Origin: Mycobacterium sp. 1100029.7
Lineage (GTDB): Bacteria; Actinomycetota; Actinomycetes; Mycobacteriales; Mycobacteriaceae
Assembly (NCBI RefSeq): GCF_001665235.1
Contig: NZ_LZSC01000038.1
Span: forward strand, 62,001-126,000
DNA: 64,000 nucleotides
Reading direction: 5' to 3'
Positions 9,057 to 18,220 of the stretch are shown one piece after another (the stretch's first letter is position 1; each line of letters begins with the position of its first letter). Position numbers and translations under genes: made by a program. The notes beneath the pieces are model-generated. The model made no database searches, was not told where the DNA came from, and was given only the letters and a program-made list of their open reading frames with translations.

Positions 9057-9715
9057 CGGATCTGCCGGTGACGGTATTGGTGGTCGCGAAGGCGCCTGAA
9101 CCCGGCCGCGCCAAGACCCGGCTGGCCGCGACGGTCGGCGACGCGGTGGCCGCCGACATTGCCGCGGCGGCGCTGCTGGACACCCTGGACGCGGTGGCGG
9201 CCGCCGCGGTGGCCGGGCGGGTCGTCGCGCTGACCGGTGATCTGGACGCGGGCGCCGCCACCGCCGAGATCCGGCAGCGGCTCACGGCGTTCACGGTCAT
9301 CGAGCAGCGCGGTGACGACTTCGCCGATCGGCTTGCCAATGCCCACGCCGATGCGGCCGACGGCAACCCGGTGCTGCAGATCGGGATGGACACCCCGCAG
9401 GTGAGCGGCGAGCTGCTGACCGACTGTGCGCGCCGCTTACTGGAGTCGCCCGCCGTGCTCGGGCTTGCCGACGACGGCGGCTGGTGGGTGCTCGGGGTAC
9501 GGGACCCGGCGCTGGCCGAATGCCTACGCGCGGTGCCGATGTCGCAGTCCGACACCGGCGAACTCACCCGGAAAGCGTTGCGCGCCAACGGTATCGAAGT
9601 AGCCGAGGTGCAACAGCTGACCGACTTCGACGTCGTCGACGACGTCGCCGCGGTGCGCGCGGGGTGCCGCCCCGACAGTCGCTTTGCGCGCGCGACACGC
9701 GCCGCGGGGCTGTAG
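9053..9715 (+). CDS. DUF2064 / TIGR04282-type nucleotidyl- or glycosyltransferase-like protein (Rv0540)
   Basis: The 220-residue product begins VTDLPVTVLVVAKAPEPGRAKTRL, the typical opening of this family, which has a GT-A-like fold. The motifs QIGMDTPQV and GLADDGGWWVLG are also family hallmarks. Start GTG at 9053 overlaps the stop of the upstream glycosyltransferase. Members often sit beside family 2 glycosyltransferases, as here, so joint action in making or transferring an activated sugar is plausible; the reaction is not established. It converges with the permease gene, with eight bases between stops. Confidence 0.8.
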   Translation: MTDLPVTVLVVAKAPEPGRAKTRLAATVGDAVAADIAAAALLDTLDAVAAAAVAGRVVALTGDLDAGAATAEIRQRLTAFTVIEQRGDDFADRLANAHADAADGNPVLQIGMDTPQVSGELLTDCARRLLESPAVLGLADDGGWWVLGVRDPALAECLRAVPMSQSDTGELTRKALRANGIEVAEVQQLTDFDVVDDVAAVRAGCRPDSRFARATRAAGL

Positions 9716-9723
9716 CGCCGCCG

Positions 9724-10956
9724 TCAGCGTAACCGCAGAACCGCGAAGCGCCCGGCGATCCCGACGACCAAGACGCCCAGCCCGGCGACCGCCGACTGCC
9801 ACGGCAGCGTCGCGACCAGCACCAGGCATCCGGCCAGCCCGCAGGCATTGACGATTCGGCGCCGGCACAGCGTGTAGGCCGCGGCGTTGGCGATCGCGTA
9901 GTAGATCAGCACCCCGAACGACGAAAAGCCAATGACGCCACGCAAATCGACGCTGCTCACCAGCAGGCAGACCACGACGCCGACCGCGATCTCGGCGTGA
10001 TGCGGCACCCGGTGCCGCGGGTGCACCGCGGCCAGCCAGCCCGGCAGATCACGATGCCGGGCCATCGCCAGTGTGGTGCGACCCAGCCCGGCGATCAGTG
10101 CCAGCAGCGCACCCAGGCTGGCCAGCGCCGCCCCGGCCGAAATCACCGGCACCAGTGCCGGGGCGCCGGCCGCCCGAACCGCCTCGGCCAGTGGGGCCGC
10201 GGCGTGCGCGAGCCGCTGCGGGCCTGCGGCCGCCAACGCCGCCACCCCGACAATCACATAGATCGCCACTGCGATCGCGAGCGCGATCGTGATCGCCCGT
10301 CCGATGGTGCGCGCGGGGTCGCGGACCTCCTCGCCCATCGTCGCGATCCGCGCATACCCGGCGAACGCGAAAAACAGCAGACCCGCTGACTGCAGGACGC
10401 CGTAGACCGTCCCGGTCGACCCGCTCAGTTGCGACAGGTCGTGTCTACCCGTCGCGATCCCCACGACCACGGCGGCCAGTGCGATCAAGCTGCACGCCAA
10501 CAGGATTCGGGCCAGCATAGCGGTCTTGGTGACGCCGCGATAGTTGAGCGTGGTCAGCAGGACCACCGCGGCGACCCCGACGGCGCGCTGCGCCCACACC
10601 GGTGCTCCGGGCGCCGTGTAGGCGGCCACGGTCAAGGCCATTGCCGCGCAGGAGGCCGTCTTGCCGATCACGAAAGCCCAGCCGGCGACGAACCCCCACC
10701 ACGGGCCCAGACGCTCGCGGCCGTAGATGTAGGTCCCGCCCGAGGTCGGATACACCGCGGCCAGCTGCGCCGACGAGGTGGCATTGCAGTAGGCGATAAC
10801 CGCGGCCAGTGCCAGCCCGATCAGCAGACCCGCGCCGGCCGCCCGCGCGGCCGGGCCGAATGCGGCGAACACGCCGGCGCCGATCATCGATCCCAATCCG
10901 ATGACGGCCGCATCGGTGGTGTTGAGGCGACGCAGTAATTCCGGTTGATCCGCCAT
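9724..10956 (-). CDS. APC-family amino acid permease
   Basis: The 410-residue protein has about twelve hydrophobic segments and the APC hallmark early sequence VIGLGSMIGAGVFAAFGPAA in helix 1. GKTASCAAMALTVAAYT and FFAFAGYARIATMGEEVRDPARTIGRAI (helix 6 loop region) are also typical of cationic or neutral amino-acid permeases. I start at ATG 10956, five bases after the stop of the upstream Rv0541c-like gene, rather than at 11025. No homologue sits here in H37Rv, so this is a lineage-specific insertion or a loss in M. tuberculosis. Substrate unknown. Confidence 0.85.
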   Translation of the reverse strand: MADQPELLRRLNTTDAAVIGLGSMIGAGVFAAFGPAARAAGAGLLIGLALAAVIAYCNATSSAQLAAVYPTSGGTYIYGRERLGPWWGFVAGWAFVIGKTASCAAMALTVAAYTAPGAPVWAQRAVGVAAVVLLTTLNYRGVTKTAMLARILLACSLIALAAVVVGIATGRHDLSQLSGSTGTVYGVLQSAGLLFFAFAGYARIATMGEEVRDPARTIGRAITIALAIAVAIYVIVGVAALAAAGPQRLAHAAAPLAEAVRAAGAPALVPVISAGAALASLGALLALIAGLGRTTLAMARHRDLPGWLAAVHPRHRVPHHAEIAVGVVVCLLVSSVDLRGVIGFSSFGVLIYYAIANAAAYTLCRRRIVNACGLAGCLVLVATLPWQSAVAGLGVLVVGIAGRFAVLRLR

Positions 10957-10961
10957 ATCGA

Positions 10962-12323
10962 CTACCAGTGCGTGACCATGACGGTGTTGATCAACAGCGC
11001 CCCCGCGGCGTTGACCGCCAGCCACCAGCGGTGCGAACGCACTGGCAGCAGCGCGGGTGCGGCGGTGAGCCAGATAGTGAACGGCAACCAGATCCGTTCC
11101 ACCTCAGCCTTACTCAACATGCTCAGGTCCGCGCAGACGATCGCGGTCAGCATGCCCAGCAGCAACAGATGCAAGCCCGAACGGCGACGGATCGCGGCCA
11201 CGTCGAACACCCGGGTCAGGCCCGCGACGCTGCCCAGACCAATCGCACACACCACGCATGCCAAGTTAGCCCACCACCAATACTGGAACGGCCGGTCGTG
11301 CGCAATGCCTTGCCAATAGCGTTGCTGCACAAGGGTGTAGCCGTCGAACCAGAAGAACCCGGCGGCCGCGAAGCTCACCGCAACCGCGATCGCGGCCGAC
11401 ACGGCCGGCCCCAGCGTGCGCAGCGCCACCCGCACGTCGGCGGTCGAAGCGAGCACCGCCACCGCGCTCAGGCCCATCAGCCCCAGGCCGTAGTTGAGGA
11501 AGATGCCCCAGCCGAGCAGTAACCCGGCGGCGGCCGCGACCAGTGCCGGAAACCGCACCCGGCGGTGCGCGGCCACCGCCAGCAGGGCGAGGCCCCACGC
11601 CGCGACACCGGCGAAGTAGCCGTCGGCCGAGACCGCCACCCAGATCGCCGTCGGTGCGATCGCGACGAACGGGGCGGCTCGCCGCGCGGTCTGCTCGTCA
11701 GCTAGGGCGCGGACGGCGATCACCACGGCCGCCGTCGCACTGGATCCGACCAGCAGGCACAGCAGACCCGCCCACGCGCCGCCGTGCAGCCCGATCCGGT
11801 CCAGCCATACGAACGTCAACAACGCGCCCGGCGGATGCCCGGAGACGTGCGTGATCCAGGAGTTGGGCTGGTGATCCAGGATCCGGCTGGCGAATGTGCG
11901 CACCGCCGCCGGGATGTCGGTGATGCTCGGCACCTGGGTGACGTATTCGTCCCGGGTGGTCAACCGCCCCGCGAACCCGCGCTGCCAGCCGTCGATCATG
12001 GCCAGTGAGAAGGCCCAGCCGCAGGCCACGGCCCAGGTGGCCAGCGTGAGGGTGCGCCACGAAAGCCGTTGTGCGACAATCGGTCCCCACACCACCGCGG
12101 CGATGGCCAGCAGAATCGCCGGCACGGTGCCCCAGCTGGCGTGGATCTCCCAGGCGCCGAACAGCGGTTCGGAGCCGGCATGCGTTTCGAAGCGCTCCGG
12201 GCCGAGGTCGAGGCGGGGCCGGACGCCCAGGTGCAGCGCGGGCAAGACGACGGCGGCCGCCACCATCGCGACGGCTATCGCGACGGCCAGCACTTCACGG
12301 CGGCCGATCCGGGCGAGGCTCAC
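10962..12323 (-). CDS. polytopic membrane protein (Rv0541c-like), possible GT-C-type transferase
   Basis: The 453-residue protein has about ten to twelve hydrophobic helices. A large early loop (residues about 35-65 and 100-160) contains RPRLDLGPERFETHAGSEPLFGAWEIHASWG and WITHVSGHPPGALL. This architecture, with a conserved His/Pro-containing first extracytoplasmic loop, recalls GT-C polyprenyl-phosphate-sugar-dependent transferases, and the neighbouring Rv0539-type gene could make such a donor. This is an inference only. It corresponds to Rv0541c in place and size. Confidence 0.7.
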   Translation of the reverse strand: MSLARIGRREVLAVAIAVAMVAAAVVLPALHLGVRPRLDLGPERFETHAGSEPLFGAWEIHASWGTVPAILLAIAAVVWGPIVAQRLSWRTLTLATWAVACGWAFSLAMIDGWQRGFAGRLTTRDEYVTQVPSITDIPAAVRTFASRILDHQPNSWITHVSGHPPGALLTFVWLDRIGLHGGAWAGLLCLLVGSSATAAVVIAVRALADEQTARRAAPFVAIAPTAIWVAVSADGYFAGVAAWGLALLAVAAHRRVRFPALVAAAAGLLLGWGIFLNYGLGLMGLSAVAVLASTADVRVALRTLGPAVSAAIAVAVSFAAAGFFWFDGYTLVQQRYWQGIAHDRPFQYWWWANLACVVCAIGLGSVAGLTRVFDVAAIRRRSGLHLLLLGMLTAIVCADLSMLSKAEVERIWLPFTIWLTAAPALLPVRSHRWWLAVNAAGALLINTVMVTHW

Positions 12324-12334
12324 GATCGACCAGC

Positions 12335-13435
12335 CTATTGATCGGCGGTGAACCGGCGCACCAATGCCGGTCGGTCCACCTTGCCGATGCCGCGGCGCGG
12401 CAGGGCCTCGACGATGTGGACTTCGCGCGGCGCGGCGGTGCTGTCCAGGGTGCGCGCGACGTGTTCGCGCAGCGCGTCCAGCGGCGGGACCGCGAAACCG
12501 TTGCGCAGCACGATCGCAGTGACCACGCGCTGCCCCAGCCGGTCGTCGGCAACACCGAAGACCGCGCAGTCCTCGACGGCGGGATGAGTGCTCAGCGCGG
12601 CCTCGACGGGTTGCGGCAGCACCGTCAGACCGCCCGTGCTGATCGCGTCGTCGGCTCGGCCCAGCACGGTCAGCACGCCCGCCTCGTCGACGGCGCCCAG
12701 GTCGTTGGTGCGAAACCAGCCCGGCTCGGTGAACGGGTCGGGATCAACAGGATTGCGATACCCCTTGGCCAGGATCGGCCCGCCGAGTGCGATCCGGCCG
12801 TCGGACTCGATCCGCAGCCGGACACCGTCGAGCGCGACGCCGTCGTAGACGCATCCGCCCGCGGTCTCGCTCATCCCGTAGGTGCGGATCACCGTGATAC
12901 CCGCGACCGTGGCGGCGTCGAGCACCGGCCGCGGCGCCGGTCCGCCGCCGAGCAGCACGGCGTCCAATTCGGCGAGCGCGGCCGCGGCCGCGGAATCCGA
13001 CAGTGCCTTGGCCAGCTGAGCGGCCACCAGTGACGTGTACCGGCGGCCTGCCTTCAATTTGCCTATCGCAGTGGGTAATTCGGAGACGTCGAAGCCGGCG
13101 GAGATGTCCATCTCGACGGGCGTCACCCCGGCGAGCACGCTGCGCACCAGCACCTGGATCCCGGCGATGTGATAGGGCGGCAGCGCCAGCAGCCAGCCGC
13201 CCGGCCCGCCGAGGCGGTCATGCGTGGCGGAGGCGCTGGCGGTCAAGGCCGCACCGGTAAGCAAGGCGCCCTTGGGTTTACCGGTGGTGCCCGACGTCGT
13301 CGCGATCAAGGCCACGTCGTCGTCGACGACTTCGCCGACCCGCAACGCGTCCAGCTCGGCTTGCCAATCCGGCGGTGCCGCAACGAAAGCCGGGTCACGA
13401 CCAGCCAGCACCCGCTCCAAAGCGGGCACCATCAC
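12335..13435 (-). CDS. menE: o-succinylbenzoate-CoA ligase, MenE
   Basis: MenE activates o-succinylbenzoate with ATP and CoA in menaquinone synthesis. The 366-residue protein is short for an adenylate-forming enzyme, as is usual for mycobacterial MenE (Rv0542c). It carries the P-loop-like ATTSGTTGKPKGALL (about residues 45-59), TYGMSETAGG and GWFRTNDLGAVDEAG. The C-terminal motif RRGIGKVDRP contains the conserved catalytic lysine. Start is GTG 13435 or the immediately following ATG 13432. It belongs with menA, menB, menC and menD in this window, in separate transcription units. Confidence 0.93.
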   Translation of the reverse strand: MMVPALERVLAGRDPAFVAAPPDWQAELDALRVGEVVDDDVALIATTSGTTGKPKGALLTGAALTASASATHDRLGGPGGWLLALPPYHIAGIQVLVRSVLAGVTPVEMDISAGFDVSELPTAIGKLKAGRRYTSLVAAQLAKALSDSAAAAALAELDAVLLGGGPAPRPVLDAATVAGITVIRTYGMSETAGGCVYDGVALDGVRLRIESDGRIALGGPILAKGYRNPVDPDPFTEPGWFRTNDLGAVDEAGVLTVLGRADDAISTGGLTVLPQPVEAALSTHPAVEDCAVFGVADDRLGQRVVTAIVLRNGFAVPPLDALREHVARTLDSTAAPREVHIVEALPRRGIGKVDRPALVRRFTADQ

Positions 13436-13479
13436 TACCGCAGCTGAGCCGGGTGAAACACGCAGCGCACGCAGAACAG

Positions 13480-13812
13480 CTATGCGTGCGCTCCGCCATT
13501 GAGCTCGTCGTGCTCGTCGTGCTCGTCGTCGTGGGGGTCGTCCAGCGGCCAGCCCTGGGTGGCCAACCGCTCGCGCACCCGCTCGATGTCGTCCTCGGAC
13601 GGCAGCTCGTCGGTCAGCTTGCTGATCAGCACGCCGATGTCGATCTTGTCGAAATCGCCGCGCAGCATCAGCTCATTGGCCACGAGCTTGACCTCGTCGT
13701 TGGACAACCGGTTGGCCAGCAGGGCCAGCAGGGCGAAGGTATCCGTGGGCGGGATGCCCTCCGGGTAGCCCGCGCGCAGCCACGAGACAACCGAGTTAAG
13801 GAATCGGTTCAC
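13480..13812 (-). CDS. DUF3349 helical protein (Rv0543c-like)
   Basis: The 110-residue protein has a helical core (MNRFLNSVVSWLRAGYPEGIPPTDTFALLALLANRLS) and ends in an Asp/His/Glu-rich tail (DDPHDDEHDEHDE) encoded by GTC/CTC-rich triplet repeats. The core matches DUF3349, represented in M. tuberculosis by Rv0543c. The tail is unusual and could bind metal or be disordered. Start is GTG at 13812. Function of the family is unknown to me. Confidence 0.8.
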   Translation of the reverse strand: MNRFLNSVVSWLRAGYPEGIPPTDTFALLALLANRLSNDEVKLVANELMLRGDFDKIDIGVLISKLTDELPSEDDIERVRERLATQGWPLDDPHDDEHDEHDELNGGAHA

Positions 13813-13863
13813 TTACATCACTCCGCCCGGGGGCTCGGTTGTTCGGTGTACGACGATTCGATG

Positions 13864-14154
13864 CTACTTAAGCTTGGCCCCGAGGAACGGGTAGCCGGTG
13901 TGGTGAGCGATGAAGTCGCGCGCGATGTACAGCACGCCGATGACGATCACCGCGACGACCAGGCTGTAGATCACCCAGGCCAGCCCGGACAACACCGGGT
14001 TCTTCTGCGCCGAGGTGCCGTCACCGCCTGCGCCGAGCGCCTGCAGCCGGATCCCGACCGCGAACAGCCCCGGCAGGAAAGCGCCGGCGAGCATGCTGAA
14101 GAACAGGATCTTCAGCGTGGCTTCATAGTTGAACCAGTCGCCGAGGTGGCCCAT
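13864..14154 (-). CDS. two-helix membrane protein coupled to pitA (Rv0544c-like)
   Basis: The 96-residue protein has two hydrophobic segments (about 15-37 and 56-78) with a polar Gly/Thr loop between them. The start codon overlaps the pitA stop by one base (TGATG), a sign of translational coupling. Its place after pitA is the same as that of Rv0544c. A role as a small partner of the phosphate transporter is possible but unproven. Confidence 0.75.
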   Translation of the reverse strand: MGHLGDWFNYEATLKILFFSMLAGAFLPGLFAVGIRLQALGAGGDGTSAQKNPVLSGLAWVIYSLVVAVIVIGVLYIARDFIAHHTGYPFLGAKLK

Positions 14155-15380
14155 CAGATGTTCCCCACAGTCACGTCGTCGGAGCCGGAGGCGGCGCCCA
14201 CTTTGGCGCCCCCGTCGCTAGGCGGCTTCTTGTTGTCCGAGTCGTCGAGGCCGGCCGTCAGGTCGCCTTCCCACTCGGCGTTGACGTTGTTGTGGTCGAC
14301 CTTGTTCTTGCGCGACCGCACGTAGATCGCGGCAGAGACCGCGATCAGCAGCCCGAAGCCGACGATGGCGCCGGGGTATCCGCCGATGAAGTGCACGATC
14401 CAATAGGTGACCGCCCCGACCAGCCCGGCCAGCGGCAGCGTCACCAGCCAGGCGACGCCCATGCGGCCGGCGACGCCCCAGCGGACCTCGCCGCCGGGCT
14501 TACCGAGCCCGCTGCCCATCACCGAACCGGTGCAGACCTGCGTGGTCGACAGTGCGTAGCCGAAGTGGGCGGAGAGCAGAATGACTGCGGCCGAAGAGGA
14601 TTCGGCGGCCATGCCCTGCGGCGACGAGATTTCGACGAGGCCCTTGCCCAGGGTGCGAATGATCCGCCAGCCGCCCAGGTAGGTGCCCGTGGCCATCGCC
14701 AGCGCGCAGGCCACGATGACCCACAGCGGCGGCACCGCGGCGCTCTTGCTGACCGAGCCGTAGGACATCAGCGCGAGGAAGATGATGCCCATCGTCTTCT
14801 GGGCGTCGTTGGTGCCGTGCGCCAGCGAGACCAGCGACGCGGAGCCGATCTGGCCGCGCCGGAAGCCGGCCTCGGTGCGCTCCTTCTGCAGGCCGCGCGT
14901 GATCCGGAAGACCAGCCAGGTCGCGACCGCCCCGACCACGATGGCCAGGAAGACCGACACGACGGCCGGGATGATCGCCTTGGACATGACGCCCTTCCAG
15001 ATCACCCCGTGTGCGCCCACCGCCGCGATGGTGGCGCCGACGATGCCGCCGATCAGCGCGTGCGAGGAGCTCGAGGGGATACCGAGGAGCCAGGTGAGCA
15101 GGTTCCACACGACGCCACCGACCAGGCCGGCAAACACGAGTTCCAGTGTGACAACACTGGAATCGATGAGGCCCTTGGCGATCGTGGCCGCGACCGTGGT
15201 GGACAGGAATGCGCCCACCAGGTTGAGCACCGCGGACAGCGCGACGGCGGTCTTGGGCTTGAGGGCACCACTGGCGATCGAGGTCGCCATGGCATTGGCG
15301 GTGTCGTGGAAGCCGTTCGTGAAATCGAAGGCGAGTGCCGTAACTACGACAATGACGAGGAGGAACAGTTGTATGTCCAC
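14154..15380 (-). CDS. pitA: low-affinity inorganic phosphate transporter, PitA
   Basis: The 408-residue PiT-family permease has the duplicated signature GFHDTANAMATSIASGAL near the N-terminus (residues about 22-40) and SLAHGTNDAQKTMGIIFLAL in the middle. About ten membrane helices surround a central cytoplasmic loop. It is expected to import phosphate (or metal-phosphate) with the proton gradient. The C-terminal tail is acidic and polar. Start is GTG at 15380. It is translationally coupled to the small downstream membrane protein and matches Rv0545c. Confidence 0.94.
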   Translation of the reverse strand: MDIQLFLLVIVVVTALAFDFTNGFHDTANAMATSIASGALKPKTAVALSAVLNLVGAFLSTTVAATIAKGLIDSSVVTLELVFAGLVGGVVWNLLTWLLGIPSSSSHALIGGIVGATIAAVGAHGVIWKGVMSKAIIPAVVSVFLAIVVGAVATWLVFRITRGLQKERTEAGFRRGQIGSASLVSLAHGTNDAQKTMGIIFLALMSYGSVSKSAAVPPLWVIVACALAMATGTYLGGWRIIRTLGKGLVEISSPQGMAAESSSAAVILLSAHFGYALSTTQVCTGSVMGSGLGKPGGEVRWGVAGRMGVAWLVTLPLAGLVGAVTYWIVHFIGGYPGAIVGFGLLIAVSAAIYVRSRKNKVDHNNVNAEWEGDLTAGLDDSDNKKPPSDGGAKVGAASGSDDVTVGNI

Positions 15381-15477
15381 AGGCCCTGATTCTGGTGGTA
15401 GGAGGAATCTATTGTCGAATTCACACGACGCAGAAATGCAGGTAAATCAAGACTTGTCGCCAGATGTTACCTGTCAG

Positions 15478-15885
15478 TTAACCGGACTTTCCCTGCTGTT
15501 CACCTCGGGTGTCGCGGCGCAGCGGGTGCTCCGGCGGCACCTCAACGAAGATGAGGTCAAGGCCGTCCGGATCGGTCACGTGCATCTCTTTCAAGCCCCA
15601 CGGTTCGCGACGCGCTTCGCGGGCAATCGGCACCCCGCGGCCCGACAGTTCGGCCTGGGTTGCCTCGATGTCGCGCACCTGTAGCCACAGCGCGCCGGGG
15701 AAGGCGGCCTGGGCGGGGTCGGGCGAGCCGTAGCCAGCGAGCTCCAGCAACGACTGACCCGCGAAAAAGACTGTGCCAGCGCCGTAATCGCGCCAGATCG
15801 CCAGTCCGATCTCGTCGCGGTAGAAGGCCAATGAGCGCTCGTAGTCCGACGGCCGAAGCAGCATCCGGCTGGCCAGGATCTCCAT
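15478..15885 (-). CDS. VOC-superfamily (glyoxalase/bleomycin-resistance fold) protein (Rv0546c-like)
   Basis: The 135-residue protein starts MEILASRMLLRPSDYERSLAFYRDEIGLAIW, the usual first beta-alpha-beta unit of vicinal-oxygen-chelate proteins. It ends in HVTDPDGLDLIFVEV, where the conserved terminal metal-binding Glu would be. I choose ATG 15885, because the open frame beyond it overlaps the SDR gene and lacks family similarity. Substrate unknown; size and site match Rv0546c. Confidence 0.82.
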   Translation of the reverse strand: MEILASRMLLRPSDYERSLAFYRDEIGLAIWRDYGAGTVFFAGQSLLELAGYGSPDPAQAAFPGALWLQVRDIEATQAELSGRGVPIAREARREPWGLKEMHVTDPDGLDLIFVEVPPEHPLRRDTRGEQQGKSG

Positions 15886-15911
15886 ACGGTCGTGTCTACC
15901 ACGCGGTCGGT

Positions 15912-16808
15912 TCAGTGAGCGGTCTCGCGGTTGGGTTGAAGCGTCTGGCGTTGCATCACGGCGTTGACCCAGCGGGGACCGAAGGTGTCGAGCGCCTTGG
16001 CCGCGATCGCCATCCGCGGGGCGATACGCACCGGGCGGGTGCGGGCGGCGGTGATCATCCACTCGGCGGCCTCTTCTGACGTGAGCGCCGGCATGCCCTG
16101 GTAGGCCTTCGTCGGTGCGATCATCGGGGTGGCCACCAAGGGGTAGTAGAGCGTCGTCGAGTGCACACCGCGGTGGCCCCATTCGGTTTCCACGACCCGG
16201 CTCACCGTCGACAGCGCGGCCTTCGAGGCGTTGTAAACGGCGAACAGCGGCGACGCTTCCGACAACACCCCCCACGTCGAGACGTTGATGACGTGGCCGT
16301 CGCCGCGCTCGATCATTGCCGGGGCGAGGCCGCGGATCAGCCGCAGCGGCGCGTAGTAGTTGAGCACCATCGTCCGCTCGACGTCGTGCCAGCGCTCCAG
16401 CGACTCGGCCAGCGGGCGGCGGATGGAGCGGCCGGCGTTGTTGATCAGGATGTCGATGCCGCCGAGGCGCTCGTCGACGTCGGCGACCAGGGCGTCGACG
16501 GCGTCCATGTCCGAGACGTCGCAGGGGAGCGAGATGGCGTCACCGCCGGCCGCGCTGATCCGGTCCGCGAGCACGTCCAGCAGCTCCTGGCGGCGGGCCA
16601 CCACGACCACCGTGGCACCGAGGCGGGCAAAGTGTTCGGCCGCCGCCTCGCCGATGCCCGACGACGCCCCGGTGAGCAGGATGCGTTTCCCGGCCAGCTC
16701 GATGGGTTTGATGGCCGGCCGGTTGACCAGGATCTGCGGTGCCATCGGTGGCCGCATGCTGGCCAGCACCAGCTGGTCGGTGATTCGGCGAAGCGGACTC
16801 TTGCTCAC
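15912..16808 (-). CDS. short-chain dehydrogenase/reductase (Rv0547c-like)
   Basis: The 298-residue classical SDR has the cofactor motif TGASSGIG after an N-terminal extension of about 40 residues, then NNAG and the catalytic YNASK. The extension (residues 1-40) contains LVLASMRPPMAPQILVNRP, a short amphipathic stretch that may touch the membrane. Start GTG 16808 gives nearly the length of Rv0547c (294). It sits between the VOC protein and menB on the same strand, 32 bases from the menB stop. Substrate unknown. Confidence 0.85.
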   Translation of the reverse strand: MSKSPLRRITDQLVLASMRPPMAPQILVNRPAIKPIELAGKRILLTGASSGIGEAAAEHFARLGATVVVVARRQELLDVLADRISAAGGDAISLPCDVSDMDAVDALVADVDERLGGIDILINNAGRSIRRPLAESLERWHDVERTMVLNYYAPLRLIRGLAPAMIERGDGHVINVSTWGVLSEASPLFAVYNASKAALSTVSRVVETEWGHRGVHSTTLYYPLVATPMIAPTKAYQGMPALTSEEAAEWMITAARTRPVRIAPRMAIAAKALDTFGPRWVNAVMQRQTLQPNRETAH

Positions 16809-16840
16809 GCGACACGAGTCTAGGTGGCGGCGGTTGGCCC

Positions 16841-17743
16841 CTAGAAGTAGCGCGGGAACGGGCTCCAGTCCGGGTCGCGCTTCTCCAAGAACGCATCGCG
16901 GCCCTCGACGGCCTCGTCGGTCATATAGGCCAGCCGGGTCGCTTCCCCGGCGAACAGCTGCTGGCCCACCAGGCCGTCGTCGAGCAGGTTGAACGCGAAT
17001 TTCAGCATGCGTTGCGCCTGGGGCGATTTGGCGTTGATCTCGCGCGCCCACTGAATTGCCTCGGCTTCTAGCTCCGCGTGGTCGACGACGGCATTCACCG
17101 CCCCCATGTGGTGCATCTGCTCGGCGGTGTACGGCCGACCCAGGAAGAAGATCTCGCGGGCGAACTTCTGCCCGACCTGACGGGCCAGGTATGCGCTGCC
17201 GTAGCCGCCGTCGAAGCTGCCGACATCGGCGTCGGTCTGCTTGAAGCGGGCGTGCTCGCGGCTGGCCAGGGTCAGGTCGCAGACCACGTGCAGGCTGTGC
17301 CCGCCGCCGGCCGCCCAGCCGTTGACCAGACAGATCACCACCTTGGGCATGAACCGGATCAGCCGCTGCACCTCGAGGATGTGCAATCGTCCGGCCCGGG
17401 CCGCGTCGACGGTGTCCGCGGTGTCGCCCGAGGCGTACTGGTAACCCGAGCGCCCGCGGATGCGTTGATCGCCGCCGGAGCAGAACGCCCAGCCGCCGTC
17501 TTTCGGTGACGGGCCGTTGCCGGTCAGCAGCACCACGCCGACGTCCGGCGACATCCGGGCGTGGTCGAGCACTTGGTACAGCTCGTCGACGGTGTGGGGT
17601 CGGAATGCGTTGCGCACCTCGGGACGGTCGAACGCCACCCGGACCGTGGCGTCGTCGACGTGCCGGTGATAGGTGATGTCGGTCAGATCGCCGAAACCGT
17701 CGACGGGCCGCCAGGCCTGTGCGTCAAATGGGTTGTCAGTCAA
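16841..17743 (-). CDS. menB: 1,4-dihydroxy-2-naphthoyl-CoA synthase, MenB
   Basis: MenB cyclises o-succinylbenzoyl-CoA to DHNA-CoA. The 300-residue crotonase-family protein has the MenB-specific GWAFCSGGDQRIRGRSGYQY, the oxyanion-hole region VVICLVNGWAAGGGHSLHVVCDLTLAS and the active-site loop TDADVGSFDGGYGSAYLAR with the conserved Asp. It ends in SPFPRYF, the usual MenB C-terminus. Length is a little below H37Rv MenB (314). The start at 17743 retains the typical N-terminal extension MTDNPFDAQAWRPVDGFGDLTDITYHRH. Confidence 0.96.
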   Translation of the reverse strand: MTDNPFDAQAWRPVDGFGDLTDITYHRHVDDATVRVAFDRPEVRNAFRPHTVDELYQVLDHARMSPDVGVVLLTGNGPSPKDGGWAFCSGGDQRIRGRSGYQYASGDTADTVDAARAGRLHILEVQRLIRFMPKVVICLVNGWAAGGGHSLHVVCDLTLASREHARFKQTDADVGSFDGGYGSAYLARQVGQKFAREIFFLGRPYTAEQMHHMGAVNAVVDHAELEAEAIQWAREINAKSPQAQRMLKFAFNLLDDGLVGQQLFAGEATRLAYMTDEAVEGRDAFLEKRDPDWSPFPRYF

Positions 17744-17753
17744 GGTTGTACTC

Positions 17754-18209
17754 CTATATGCGGTCTAGGCGGAACACCGCGCAGCGGCCCGCCAGGGCTT
17801 CGAACTCGTCGGGACTGCCCTCGGTGACGAGCCCGGACCGCTTCATGAACCCCACGCCGGTGGGCACCTCTTGCGGGAACAGCCGCAGAATCGGACGCGC
17901 GTCGGCGGCGGCCAACTCCACCATTTGGACGCGCTCGGTGTGCCGGCCGCGTGCCAGCGTCGCGCTTCCGGCGGCCCGCACGTTGGCCACCCAGTCGGCG
18001 CCCGGAAATCCGGCGACCACATATTGCCTGCCGTCGACGGTCATCGGCGTCACCGGCGTCGAACGCTCGCGTCCGGACTTGCGTCCCGGCACGGTCAGCA
18101 CGACCGGGCTTTCACCGCCGAAACTCATTCCCAGCCGCGACATCTGGATGAAGACCTTGTTCGCCGGCTTCAGCCACCACGGCGGCTTGACCGATTTGCC
18201 GCTTGCCAT
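17754..18209 (-). CDS. DUF385 deazaflavin (F420)-dependent nitroreductase-family protein
   Basis: The 151-residue protein has the split-barrel family pattern: SPVVLTVPGRKSGRERSTPVTPMTVDGRQYVVAGFPGADWVANVRAAG, matching the F420-phosphate-binding region of Ddn-like proteins. It could use F420H2 to reduce a quinone or other substrate, or simply bind F420. I start at ATG 18209. It sits ten bases from menB and eleven bases from the aldo-keto reductase, so the three may be cotranscribed. H37Rv carries vapBC3 in this place instead. Confidence 0.8.
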   Translation of the reverse strand: MASGKSVKPPWWLKPANKVFIQMSRLGMSFGGESPVVLTVPGRKSGRERSTPVTPMTVDGRQYVVAGFPGADWVANVRAAGSATLARGRHTERVQMVELAAADARPILRLFPQEVPTGVGFMKRSGLVTEGSPDEFEALAGRCAVFRLDRI

Positions 18210-18220
18210 AGGCAGCGACG

